Notes under the pieces: generated by a model
What the model saw: the letters and a program-made list of their open reading frames with translations, nothing else
The model's database searches: none
What the model was told of the DNA's origin: nothing
Shown: positions 26,004 through 34,805 of the stretch, piece after piece
Position numbering within the stretch: the stretch's first letter is position 1
Layout: each line of letters opens with the position of its first letter
Source of the DNA: JAJRTE01 sp964418585
GTDB lineage: Bacteria; Myxococcota_A; UBA796; JAJRTE01
Assembly: GCA_964418585.1 (NCBI GenBank)
Contig: CAYQMG010000054.1
Location: 30,148-94,147, forward strand
Length of the DNA: 64,000 bases
Direction of reading: 5' to 3'
Made by a program: the position numbers and the translations under genes

Positions 26004-28688
26004 ATGAAAGAAACCCTGGTACGCCGATACTTGTATCTTGGGAGCAGCCTCTTGCTCGCGCTTTACCTGCTCGCTCCCTCCTACTGGACCAACATGGATC
26101 CTCCCCAGGAGCCGCCGCCGTTCTTCATCTCCAAGGGGTTGCGCCTGGGCCTGGACCTGAAGGGCGGCATTCATCTGACGCTCCAGGTGGACGTTGAAGA
26201 AGCGCTGAGAAAGCGTGCGGAGAGCGAGGCGGTAAGCTGGACGTCGCAGTTTGAGAAGGAAGACATTCCGTACGCGCGGGACCCGGCCGTTTCGGTTGAG
26301 GACGAGGTGAGCGTGACGCGGTTTTTCTTCTCATCGCCGGAGGAACGGGATCGGGCCCGGCGGTACATGGAGGAGCACGACTCCACCATCAACCTGGAAA
26401 TCGAGGATCCTGAACCGGGAGCCGACCCGGCGCTCTACACGTTGGTGGAGCGGGGGAATCCGCAGACTGCCGAGTATCTCCGGAAGAACGCGGTGACCCG
26501 TGCGTTGGAGATTCTCCGTGGTCGTATCGACCAGTTTGGTGTGGCGGAGCCGATCCTGATCCCGGAGGGTGAAGACCGGATCGTGATTCAGCTTCCGGGC
26601 CTGAAAGATGAGAAGAAGGCGCTCGAGCTGATCGGTACGACGGCTCAGCTCGAGTTCAAGATGGTTCATGACAAGAACGATCAGCTCAAGCTCTGGATTG
26701 AGGAGGCGCGTCGTCAAGGTCTGCTGGGCGCCAACCCGACCGAGGAGGACTATCGGCGGGCTCTGAAGGACAAGATACCGGATGACGCTGAACTGGGATT
26801 CCGACTTCTGATTCGAGACGAGGCCTACGAGGACGGTGAGGAGCTTGCGAAACTGCCGCCCGAACCGATCCTGCTCCGTTCTCGCCTGGAGATGACCGGA
26901 GAGGCGGTGGTGGATGCGCGAGTGGCCTACGACCATCAGACCAACGAGCCCTACGTATCCTTGAGCCTCTCGCCCACTGCGGCGCGAAAGTTCGACGAAC
27001 TCACGGCCAAGAACATCCACAAGCAACTGGCCATCATTCTCGACGGGAAGGTGAAGAGTGATCCGGTGATCCAATCGCGGATCAGTGGGGGGCAGGTATC
27101 CATCACGGGGAATTTCACGGTGGACGAGGCCGAGGTGTTGGCCATGGTGCTTCGGTCCGGTGCGCTGCCGGCGCCGATCAAGGTCATCCAGAACATCACC
27201 GTTGGTCCGACTCTGGGCGCAGACTCGATCCGGGCGGGGCTCATCTCGGCGATCATCGGATTCCTGTTCGTGGCCCTGTTCATGGCCTACTACTATCGTC
27301 TGTCCGGGGTCATTGCGGATGCGGCGCTGCTGCTCAACAACATTCTGCTCCTGGGTGCCCTGGCATTCTTTGACGCCACGCTGACCTTGCCAGGTATTGC
27401 CGGGATTGTGCTGTCCATGGGCATGGCCGTGGACTCGAACGTGCTGATCTTTGAGCGGATCCGGGAGGAACTGGACATGGGTCGTCCCATTCCACCCTCG
27501 ATCCGGGCCGGGTTCGACAAGGCCTGGTGGACCATCATCGACTCGCACGTTACCACCCTCATCACCGCACTGGTGCTGTTCAACTTTGGAACCGGTCCGA
27601 TCAAGGGTTTTGCGGTCACGTTGAGCATCGGCGTGCTGTTGAACCTGTTTACAGCGCTGGTGGGGACGCGGGTCGTCTACGACCACCTGCTTCTGAAGTC
27701 GAAGATCAAGCGACTGAAGTTCCGGCAACTCATTCGGAAACCTTCTCTGGATTTCGTCACCGCACGCAAGCCGGCATTCGTGGTGTCCAGTCTGTTCGTA
27801 CTCGCGGGCATTGTGGCGTTCGTGCAGGTCAATCGGGGTGAGGGCAACCTTGGTATCGACTTCGCCGGTGGGACGATGATGACCATTTCGGTGAGCGAGC
27901 CCATCTCGATGGCGGAGGCGCGGTCCACGCTTCGAGACGGGGGCTTCGAGGATGCCCAGGTACAGGCGGTTGGGGACAAGGGCCATTTCATGATCCGCCT
28001 GCGCAAGGCAGAAGATGAGCCCGGGCAGTTGACCGACAAGGTACTCACCGCCTACCAGAAGGCGTTTCCGGACCGGACCTTCACCATCGAGGGCACCACG
28101 GTGATCGGGTCGGCCGTGTCTCGCGACCTGCGCAACACCTCGATCATGGCGGTGATCATTTCTCTGATCGGTATCATCGGGTACCTGGCGCTCCGATTCG
28201 ACTTCCGGTTCGGCGTTGCAGCCGCCATAGCGACCTTCCACGACGTATTGACCGTGCTGGCCTTCTTCTACGTCACGGGCAAGCAGATCGACTTGCTCCT
28301 GGTCACCGCGTTGCTGACCCTGGCCGGGTACTCCCTCACTGACACTGTCGTGGTCTTTGATCGAATTCGTGAGACACGCAACCGCCATCCGGCCATGCAC
28401 ATCAAGGATGTGATCAACGTGAGTGTGAACGACGTGCTGTCCCGGACCTTGATCACGTCGCTCACCGTGCTCTTTGTGCTCATCTGCCTGTTCTTCCTCG
28501 GAGGAGCGGTGCTGCACGAGTTCTCCCTGGCCCTGATTCTCGGCGTCACCGTTGGTAACTATTCCTCAGTCTTCGTGGCCAGCCCCATCCTCTATGAATG
28601 GGAGATGCGCCGCGGTCGGCTCATGCCTGATGGCAAGGTCGTGAAGCCCACCCGGAAGACCGCCGAAGCCGCTGGGCGTGCTGGTTGA
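26004..28688 (+). CDS. secDF: SecDF fusion, protein-export membrane component
   Basis: An 894-residue natural SecD-SecF fusion with twelve predicted membrane segments. The SecD half has KGLRLGLDLKGGIHL, a large periplasmic P1 region and the GxxMxVDSNVLIFERIREE motif. The SecF half starts near residue 580 and has LGIDFAGGTMM, then TVVVFDRIRE. SecDF uses the proton gradient to pull exported proteins from SecYEG on the periplasmic side. The ATG at 26004 has GGAG nine bases upstream. Its location behind tonB/exb genes, not yajC, is unusual. Confidence 0.95.
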   Translation: MKETLVRRYLYLGSSLLLALYLLAPSYWTNMDPPQEPPPFFISKGLRLGLDLKGGIHLTLQVDVEEALRKRAESEAVSWTSQFEKEDIPYARDPAVSVEDEVSVTRFFFSSPEERDRARRYMEEHDSTINLEIEDPEPGADPALYTLVERGNPQTAEYLRKNAVTRALEILRGRIDQFGVAEPILIPEGEDRIVIQLPGLKDEKKALELIGTTAQLEFKMVHDKNDQLKLWIEEARRQGLLGANPTEEDYRRALKDKIPDDAELGFRLLIRDEAYEDGEELAKLPPEPILLRSRLEMTGEAVVDARVAYDHQTNEPYVSLSLSPTAARKFDELTAKNIHKQLAIILDGKVKSDPVIQSRISGGQVSITGNFTVDEAEVLAMVLRSGALPAPIKVIQNITVGPTLGADSIRAGLISAIIGFLFVALFMAYYYRLSGVIADAALLLNNILLLGALAFFDATLTLPGIAGIVLSMGMAVDSNVLIFERIREELDMGRPIPPSIRAGFDKAWWTIIDSHVTTLITALVLFNFGTGPIKGFAVTLSIGVLLNLFTALVGTRVVYDHLLLKSKIKRLKFRQLIRKPSLDFVTARKPAFVVSSLFVLAGIVAFVQVNRGEGNLGIDFAGGTMMTISVSEPISMAEARSTLRDGGFEDAQVQAVGDKGHFMIRLRKAEDEPGQLTDKVLTAYQKAFPDRTFTIEGTTVIGSAVSRDLRNTSIMAVIISLIGIIGYLALRFDFRFGVAAAIATFHDVLTVLAFFYVTGKQIDLLLVTALLTLAGYSLTDTVVVFDRIRETRNRHPAMHIKDVINVSVNDVLSRTLITSLTVLFVLICLFFLGGAVLHEFSLALILGVTVGNYSSVFVASPILYEWEMRRGRLMPDGKVVKPTRKTAEAAGRAG

Positions 28689-28842
28689 TACCGTTCCCTT
28701 TTCGGCAACTTCCCTCCTTGCCAGTGCCGGTGTGACACGCGGTCCGGTGCAGCCCCAGCGGTAGGGCCGCAGGCGCTTGCAATCCCTTGCTGCCTGTGCT
28801 AGTCATGAGGCCATCCTCTGGAACCACCTGACAAGGATTGCC

Positions 28843-29931
28843 ATGTGGCGTAAGCACCCACATGTCGCGCTCCAGGCCATCGCCGCCCGGTCGCGAGACG
28901 GTGTCGTCTGTTGTGACTCGAGCGGCAAGCCGCTCTGGTGGAACACGGCCGCCACGCGCTACTTCCTGAGTTCCAGCCGCGAAGCTGTGTCCACGGCACG
29001 ACGGCTGGACGACCTGCTTTGTGCCGACCCACCCGATCGTTTGCTCGAGCTGGTGGAGGCCGGGCAAGGGCGGACACGGCTCGAAGTGGAGACCATGTCG
29101 GCCGGAGATCTGGCTGTGGAGGTCACGGCCCACGATCTCACGCCCTGGTTCGACAGGGACGGTGAAGAGGGGGCAGCCATTCGAGTCTTGCTGCTTCGCC
29201 CGGTCTCCGGTGGTCGTGACGAGGAAGTTGGGAACGTTCTGAGGCTGTTTGCCGTCCTGCTGCATGGCATCAAGAACGCTCTAGCTTCCATCAAGTTGCT
29301 CGCTCAGGGGGCCCAGCTCGAGATGGCGGTCCAGGGCAACACAGACACGGAGTCTCAACTTTTCGCAGGCTATCTCCAGCGTATCGACATGGAAGTGGAC
29401 CGGAGTGTGGCCTACCTGGATTCGGTTCGTTTCATGCTGACGCCACCCAGTGGTCGTGCCGGGCGGTTCTCGGTCGTTCCTGTGGTCCGGTCCGTGCTGG
29501 AAGCGCTGAGACCTGCGATGGAGCGCATTGGAATGGACGCCCGCGTGGTGGTGGACGGCCCATTGCCCCAGATTCATGCTTCGGTGGATGATTTTCGGCA
29601 GGTGGTTCACAATCTGGTCGATCGCGCCCGGGAAAGCATTCGCCGGTCCGGGCGGCCCGGATTGCTCGAGGTGAGGCTTTTTGGCGAGGGGGAGTTCGTA
29701 AGGCTTGCCTTTCAAGACAATGGAATTCCCCTGGAGCCCGAGGTGCTGGCCCGCCTATCGAGGCGGGAGTATGCGTCCAGCCGAGAGGACTTGCCGCTCC
29801 TGGTGGTCCAGTGGATCATCGAGTACTACCGGGGGCGTATCGAGTGCCGAATAGACGATTCCGAGAGGACCGTGGTTCATGTCTGGTTTCCGGCGAGTTT
29901 GCCGAAACCTGTCAACCGAGGTGCCGCATGA
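28843..29931 (+). CDS. Soluble histidine-kinase-like protein with degenerate ATP site
   Basis: A 362-residue cytoplasmic protein. An N-terminal PAS-like domain (about 8-120, RDGVVCCDSSGKPLWWN) precedes a dimerisation helix with LLHGIKNALASIK, whose His141 is the expected phosphorylation site. The ATPase-like domain is eroded: the N box reads HNLVDRARESI, with Arg261 where an invariant Asn is expected; DNG (292-294) remains, and the Gly-rich G2 lid is replaced by DLPLLVVQWI. AAGGA before the ATG at 28843 supports the start. Its stop overlaps the response regulator ATG, so the pair is made together. It may be a non-ATP-using sensor, phosphatase or scaffold. Confidence 0.78.
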   Translation: MWRKHPHVALQAIAARSRDGVVCCDSSGKPLWWNTAATRYFLSSSREAVSTARRLDDLLCADPPDRLLELVEAGQGRTRLEVETMSAGDLAVEVTAHDLTPWFDRDGEEGAAIRVLLLRPVSGGRDEEVGNVLRLFAVLLHGIKNALASIKLLAQGAQLEMAVQGNTDTESQLFAGYLQRIDMEVDRSVAYLDSVRFMLTPPSGRAGRFSVVPVVRSVLEALRPAMERIGMDARVVVDGPLPQIHASVDDFRQVVHNLVDRARESIRRSGRPGLLEVRLFGEGEFVRLAFQDNGIPLEPEVLARLSRREYASSREDLPLLVVQWIIEYYRGRIECRIDDSERTVVHVWFPASLPKPVNRGAA

Positions 29932-31082
29932 CCGAGACACCGGCTCCGGCCGCGTCCACCCGCAGCATCCTGGTGGTCGATGACGAAACCAATGTGCGCT
30001 GGTCCCTGGCCAGGGCGCTCGAGTTGCAGGGGTACCGGGTCAGCACGGCCGACTCCGGAGAGACTGCACTGGAGGCGCTGGCGCAACGCCATTTCGACCT
30101 CGTGATCACGGACATTCGCATGCCCGGAATGGACGGGTTCGACCTGTTCAACTGGCTGAAAGAAAACCGGCCTGATGTGGCCGTGATCATGACCACCGGA
30201 TTCGGTTCGGTGCACGTTCGTGAGCGGTCACGACGGATCGGAGCGCTCACGTACATGGAGAAGCCGCTCGATCTGGACACGCTGTGCGATTTCATCAACC
30301 AGCTTTTCAAGCCTCCGCGCTTTGCCGGGCGTATCGTGGACATCGATCTGCTGGACTACCTTCAACTGCTGAGCACGACGCGAAAAACCAAGACCGTGCT
30401 GGTCACTCGATCCGAGGCGGTGGGACGACTCACGTTTGAGGCTGGCCGCTTGATCCACGCCGAATGCGGCGACCTGATTGGGGTCCCGGCGTTTCACGAG
30501 ATGATGTGCTGGGAAGGAGGCACATTCACCGACCTCCCGTTCGAGCCGCCGCCTCGACGCTCCATCACTGACAACACTTCCTACTTGCTCATGGAAGCAG
30601 CCAGGCTGCGGGACGAACGCTTGCAAGGCGCTTCCGAAGATTCCCCGCCAGGTGCCGATTCAACCGGCAGCACCGACTCCAGCCGACCCGTGGAGGACGA
30701 ACTCGAGGAGGAGACTCCCGAATCGGAGCAAACGTTCAGCCAGATACGGGCTCGGTACCAGTCGTTCCTGGACCGCCTCACGGAGCAGGCAGGGGTGGAG
30801 GCTGCCGTGTTGGTGAGCCGCGAGGGTCTGACCTTTGCTCGCTCCGGCCCGGTGCCTCCCGGATCCGACGACCTGGTCCTCGTGCTCCGAAACGGTCTTG
30901 GACGGGTTGGGACCGCCCTGGGCCTGGACGCCGGGAGCGCCGCCACCGTGCACGAGGCGTCAGGTCGTGCCCTGCATGTGCGCGTCGCCGGGATGTACCT
31001 GCTCGGCGTCTGGCTCGAGTCCGGGGCAGACCGGGAGGCGGTGGTTCACTGGATCGAGGAGCAAAACCTGGATCTGGGCTGA
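29928..31082 (+). CDS. Response regulator with DUF4388-like and roadblock-like domains
   Basis: A 384-residue protein starting with ATGA overlap on the kinase-like gene. The receiver domain (12-125) has the DD pair, phospho-acceptor Asp62 in ITDIRMPGMDG and the conserved Lys in MEKPLD. Next comes a DUF4388/PATAN-like domain (about 138-230: LLDYLQLLSTTRKT, LTFEAGRLIHAECGD). An acidic linker and a roadblock/LC7-like domain (about 270-384: AAVLVSREGLTFA) complete it. No DNA-binding region is present, so output is probably protein-protein contact; roadblock proteins often regulate small GTPases such as MglA. That partner is not in the window. Confidence 0.82.
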   Translation: MTETPAPAASTRSILVVDDETNVRWSLARALELQGYRVSTADSGETALEALAQRHFDLVITDIRMPGMDGFDLFNWLKENRPDVAVIMTTGFGSVHVRERSRRIGALTYMEKPLDLDTLCDFINQLFKPPRFAGRIVDIDLLDYLQLLSTTRKTKTVLVTRSEAVGRLTFEAGRLIHAECGDLIGVPAFHEMMCWEGGTFTDLPFEPPPRRSITDNTSYLLMEAARLRDERLQGASEDSPPGADSTGSTDSSRPVEDELEEETPESEQTFSQIRARYQSFLDRLTEQAGVEAAVLVSREGLTFARSGPVPPGSDDLVLVLRNGLGRVGTALGLDAGSAATVHEASGRALHVRVAGMYLLGVWLESGADREAVVHWIEEQNLDLG

Positions 31083-31172
31083 TTCCTCCGGTGCCCGTGC
31101 CTGTCGCGCTGGGCACACGCCCCCCCAGACGGGAACCGGTCGTTCATGCGTGCTCTCGCTCCCCCGCTAGAT

Positions 31173-32492
31173 TCACGTGTCACGACGTACCGCAGTGGAT
31201 TCGCCCGTGACGCTCCCGAACGGCGCCTCGGTGTCGGAATCCTCGCCGGGGCCTTCCTGCCGGTCCATCAGCTTGCGGATACTGATTCGCATGCGCTCGA
31301 AGCAGCGGGCGAGTTCCCCCACATCACCTCTTCCGGACAGGTCCTTGAACGAAGCGTCCACCTTCCCGGTGCTCACCAGTTCCGCGCGCTTTTTCAATCG
31401 CCCCAAAGAGGCTGTGGCGCGACGAGCGCCTTCGATGCCCAGAACCAGGGCGACCACACCGATCAGACCGAGCCACCCCCGCAATCTCTGCTGGTGCGGT
31501 TCCCACACAGCGGCCAGATCCGGCAACGCTCGGTCCCCCTCCGACGCCACACCGACGAACCGCACGTCCAACGTGAACGGGGTACGACTCCAGTTCCAGG
31601 CGGTTCGAGTGGCCCACCAGGCCCCGGCTCCTTCGACGGCCAGCGACCAGTCCGAACCTGCCACCTCGGTCCCGCCCTCGGCGGTGGGCGGGGAAGCGGG
31701 CGACGCCATGGTACCAAAAACAAAACGCCGGCCATCCGGCCCCGTAAAGCTCATGCCCTGTATCCCGAATCTCCCCTGCGCCACCCACCGGGACAGGATG
31801 GAATCGGGCGCCCCCAGGTCCACCCCACCCACCACCGCACCAACGACCTCACCGCCCTGTTGCACGGGTGCAGCCAGTGCCAGCACCACTGTGTCCCTGG
31901 AAGGCACCTGTTCGCCGCTGCTTGCCCCGACTGCGGAAGGCCATGCTCCGCCATCCAGCCACACGACACCTGCCGCAGATTCCCCCTCGCGGATGGCGTC
32001 CACTACCAGGGGTTGCACCGGTTCTGGCACGGTGACGCGCGAGGATCTGTCCCGTATTCGTACGGACTTGCGGTTTCTGGCAGCCCCGCTCCGACTCAGG
32101 TCCAGCAGCGTCAGGTCGGGAAACACCGGAGCCAGGAAGGCAAATTCTTTCCCACCGGCCCCCATTCCGGCCTGGACAAGACTGAACAGTTGTGGGCGCG
32201 TCATGGTGTGGCTTCTCAGCACCCGCCCGAGACCCGGCTCCCGTGCCGCCTGTTCCACCCGGGCCGCCAGCCGTTCTCGCTCCCAGGTCAAAACCAGGGA
32301 AAGATTGTCAGCCCGCGCCGCCAGCAGCCGTTCCAGGCACTGCCGGCCGGTTGCTTCCACCGCCCGGCTCACGACTTGCGCCGTCTCGCTCTCCACCTCC
32401 CGAAAGACCCCATCCACCACGCTCATGCCCGCCCCGCTCACCAGGATGAGCACGAGAAACAGAACGAGTGATATCTTGGAAAGAATACTCAT
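31173..32492 (-). CDS. Membrane sensor ending in a HAMP domain, no output domain
   Basis: A 439-residue protein: an N-terminal membrane helix (about 5-24), a 310-residue periplasmic sensor-like region with repeated VVLALAAPVQQGGEVVG-type Cache elements, a second helix (about 343-361) and a HAMP-like segment (LGRLKKRAELVSTGK, then GELARCFERM). It ends 35 residues later with no kinase, cyclase or methyl-accepting domain. The ATG overlaps the stop of the upstream gene by 4 bases, so the two products are co-translated and may form one receptor. The ligand is unknown. Confidence 0.75.
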   Translation of the reverse strand: MSILSKISLVLFLVLILVSGAGMSVVDGVFREVESETAQVVSRAVEATGRQCLERLLAARADNLSLVLTWERERLAARVEQAAREPGLGRVLRSHTMTRPQLFSLVQAGMGAGGKEFAFLAPVFPDLTLLDLSRSGAARNRKSVRIRDRSSRVTVPEPVQPLVVDAIREGESAAGVVWLDGGAWPSAVGASSGEQVPSRDTVVLALAAPVQQGGEVVGAVVGGVDLGAPDSILSRWVAQGRFGIQGMSFTGPDGRRFVFGTMASPASPPTAEGGTEVAGSDWSLAVEGAGAWWATRTAWNWSRTPFTLDVRFVGVASEGDRALPDLAAVWEPHQQRLRGWLGLIGVVALVLGIEGARRATASLGRLKKRAELVSTGKVDASFKDLSGRGDVGELARCFERMRISIRKLMDRQEGPGEDSDTEAPFGSVTGESTAVRRDT

Positions 32493-33157
32493 GACTCGCC
32501 CCCCTCCTCCTCACCCGGTCCAGAACACAGTCCCTGGGCCCACACTGCCTGCAGGAAATTCCCCCTATCCAGGGGCGCTTCGATCTCCCGGGCCAGAAGG
32601 CGCACCAGGTCCTCGCGGTTCGCCGCCACCTTCATGGCACTTCCCAACAGCAGCGACGCCACCGGACCCACGTGACGCGCCAACTCCTCTCGCAGGAAGA
32701 ATTTCTCCTCCGCGGTCAGCGTCACGGCCGGAGACCCGCCAGAAGACCCGGATCGCTCACGTTCGTGCTCCCTTCCTTCTGAAGCCTGCTTCGCCCCCCC
32801 TCCGGCTCCTCCCTCCGGCCGACGCACCAGAGCCTGAAGTTCAGGCCGCAGATCGTCCAGTAGCACGCTCAACCCGTCCAGATCCACCCCGGCCCGACAC
32901 CAGGTCACGAGGAAGCATGGCGTCTCGAGCCGAACCACCAGGAGAATGGATTCCTCGAACCGAAGTACCATGCGGGCCACCTGCACCCCCAGTTCCACGA
33001 CCCGGTGCCAGGTCCGCTCGAGCGCCGGCCCGGTCATGGCCAGTGATTCGGTGGTCAGGTAGGCGGGAAGGAATCTCAGCAGTACAGTCCGCCCATCCAC
33101 GGCAAACACGCCGTGAACGCCAGGAAGCGCGGTGATTCGTTCGAGCGCGGTGGCCAT
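32489..33157 (-). CDS. Roadblock/LC7-like protein with helical C-terminal domain
   Basis: A 222-residue soluble protein. Residues 1-110 have the roadblock/LC7 pattern (ITALPGVHGVFAVDG, then the ESILLVVRLETPCFLV strands). A Gly/Glu/Ser linker (about 118-145) leads to a helical C-terminal domain (LTAEEKFFLREELARHVGPVAS, trimmed) that I recall beside serine/threonine kinase and roadblock genes in myxobacteria. It precedes and overlaps the HAMP sensor gene. It may relay signals from that sensor; inference only. Confidence 0.7.
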   Translation of the reverse strand: MATALERITALPGVHGVFAVDGRTVLLRFLPAYLTTESLAMTGPALERTWHRVVELGVQVARMVLRFEESILLVVRLETPCFLVTWCRAGVDLDGLSVLLDDLRPELQALVRRPEGGAGGGAKQASEGREHERERSGSSGGSPAVTLTAEEKFFLREELARHVGPVASLLLGSAMKVAANREDLVRLLAREIEAPLDRGNFLQAVWAQGLCSGPGEEEGGES

Positions 33158-33335
33158 GAGACCTCTCCCGACAGACTCCCCCTGTCCTCCCTACCGCCCC
33201 GGGGGCACAAGGGGGTTGCAATTTGAAACAGACTAACTCGAGTCCAGCCAGCAACACAACAAGGACGCGCACGCAGCCAGGCGATTCCGCTGACAAGTGT
33301 CCTTCAGGAACGCCGGGAGCACGACGACCGCAAGG

Positions 33336-34619
33336 TCACCATTCGATGGTGGGCACGTCGGTGTAGCCTCCACAGGCAAACACGCGGCCGGTGGTTTCGC
33401 AGTAATGCCAGTCGGTGTCGTCGCCGCTGAGGGTGTCCTGGGTGGGTACCTCGTTGCAGTAAGGGGCGACGCCCTCCCCGTCGGTCAGGAAGTTCATGGG
33501 CAGTCCTCCAGGCACCAGGGTCACCATTTCGGTCCCCGGCCCGTCCCCATCCTGATCGAACTGGTTCCCGGCCACCTCGGCCCCGGTGGGATAGCGTGCC
33601 ACTCCGTACCGCGCGGTCGTACGATAGGCCCGTTGAATGGCTTCCCGCAACCGCTCGAGGTTTTCCCGCGTACGCGCAATCTCCTCCTGGGTGGCGGTCC
33701 GCTTCTGCCACGCCGTCTGATCGGCGCTCCGGCCAGCGGTCCCGTGTTCCTGAGGCGCCGTCCAGCCGGCTCGAGCCAGCACGCCAACCACGAGCAGGAC
33801 CCCGAGAAGAACCAACCCCCGACCGGCCCAGCCGACACCTCGAGCCAGGCGGTCCACCCGGTCCGCGCTCCACCCCGGTCGACGCCGGGTCAAGAAACTC
33901 CATGCCGTGGATTCAACCCAACCCGACCACACCACCGCTCCCCGCCGTGCCAGGTCCACCCGTACCTCCCGGCTCAAACCCCGAACACCTCGAAAATCCG
34001 CATCCTCCACCCGGGCGCCGTCCAGCGTGACTCCACGCCAGGTGCTGTGAGCAAAACGCGCACCCCGCAGATCCGCGTCCGAGAAGTCCACATCGTGCAG
34101 ATCCGCATACGAGAGGTCCGTGCTCCGAAAAACCGCCCCGGTCGCATCCACCGTGTCCATCCGCACGGCGAAACCGTCGCACAGTTGAACCCGGGCGCCG
34201 GAAAGGACCACCTGCTCAAACGCTGCCTCCCGAAAACTCACCCCGACCCATTCGGCTTCAGGCAGCGAGCAGGACGAGAACGATGTCCCGTCCGCCGCCA
34301 CCACGGTCCACCGGGTGCGAGGCAGGGAACATTCGGCAAAACGGCATTCGTACAACCCGCAGTGGGCAAAGGTGGTGTCCGACAGGTCGGCTTTCTCAAA
34401 CGACACCCGCTCCATCACCACCCGGTAGAAGCCACTCCCCTCCAGGGACCGCTCCGTCACCGTCGTGGCCCGAATGTCGCTCGAACAAAGCTCCGCACCG
34501 GGTTTCAGCCGCTCCGCAGTCCCACGCTGCCGCCCCTTGCTCCGCCGGTCTGGAATGGCGAGCCGGGGAACCGAGAGGAAAGGAATCAGTCGCTCGAGCT
34601 TGAGCATGAGCTTCTTCAT
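33336..34619 (-). CDS. Pentapeptide-repeat protein joined to a pilin-like C-terminal domain
   Basis: A 427-residue protein. Residues about 45-225 are pentapeptide repeats with A(D/N)Lxx-type periodicity (DLSYADLHDVDFSDADLRGA), a right-handed square helix. One membrane helix follows (about 275-293, GRGLVLLGVLLVVGVLA). The last 120 residues begin with a helix (ENLERLREAIQRAY), continue RYPTGAEVAG and end DWHYCETTGRVFACGG, resembling the globular half of type IV pilins or pseudopilins. The topology would leave repeats in the cytoplasm and the pilin-like part outside. The ATG at 34619 is consistent with the promoter at 34663-34692; a TTG at 34649 is less likely. Confidence 0.72.
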   Translation of the reverse strand: MKKLMLKLERLIPFLSVPRLAIPDRRSKGRQRGTAERLKPGAELCSSDIRATTVTERSLEGSGFYRVVMERVSFEKADLSDTTFAHCGLYECRFAECSLPRTRWTVVAADGTSFSSCSLPEAEWVGVSFREAAFEQVVLSGARVQLCDGFAVRMDTVDATGAVFRSTDLSYADLHDVDFSDADLRGARFAHSTWRGVTLDGARVEDADFRGVRGLSREVRVDLARRGAVVWSGWVESTAWSFLTRRRPGWSADRVDRLARGVGWAGRGLVLLGVLLVVGVLARAGWTAPQEHGTAGRSADQTAWQKRTATQEEIARTRENLERLREAIQRAYRTTARYGVARYPTGAEVAGNQFDQDGDGPGTEMVTLVPGGLPMNFLTDGEGVAPYCNEVPTQDTLSGDDTDWHYCETTGRVFACGGYTDVPTIEW

Positions 34620-34662
34620 GGTGGCGCCAGAGGAGTGCAGGCCGGGCAAAAGGTGCCGGTGC

Positions 34663-34692
34663 AGTATACCTCAAGAATAGGACGAACCTCAA
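34663..34692 (-). promoter_or_regulatory. Predicted promoter of the pentapeptide-pilin gene
   Basis: On the minus strand TTGAGG (34692-34687, 4 of 6), an 18-base spacer and TATACT (34668-34663, 5 of 6). Transcription would start near 34656, about 37 bases before the ATG at 34619. Confidence 0.5.
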
Positions 34693-34805
34693 GTTGGCAA
34701 CCCGGCGCACCGCCGTTGGGTTGCTGCTGTGTCGAGATAGACTCCAGGTCCGGAGGCGTGCGCCGACACCGGAAGTCGCTGTCACCACGCGGGGTTGCAG
34801 ACCAG

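Noticed and set aside
31083..31172. GTGCCC/GGGCAC stem between convergent genes as an intrinsic terminator
   Set aside because: The stem lacks a following T run and has a long loop, so evidence for a terminator is too weak.
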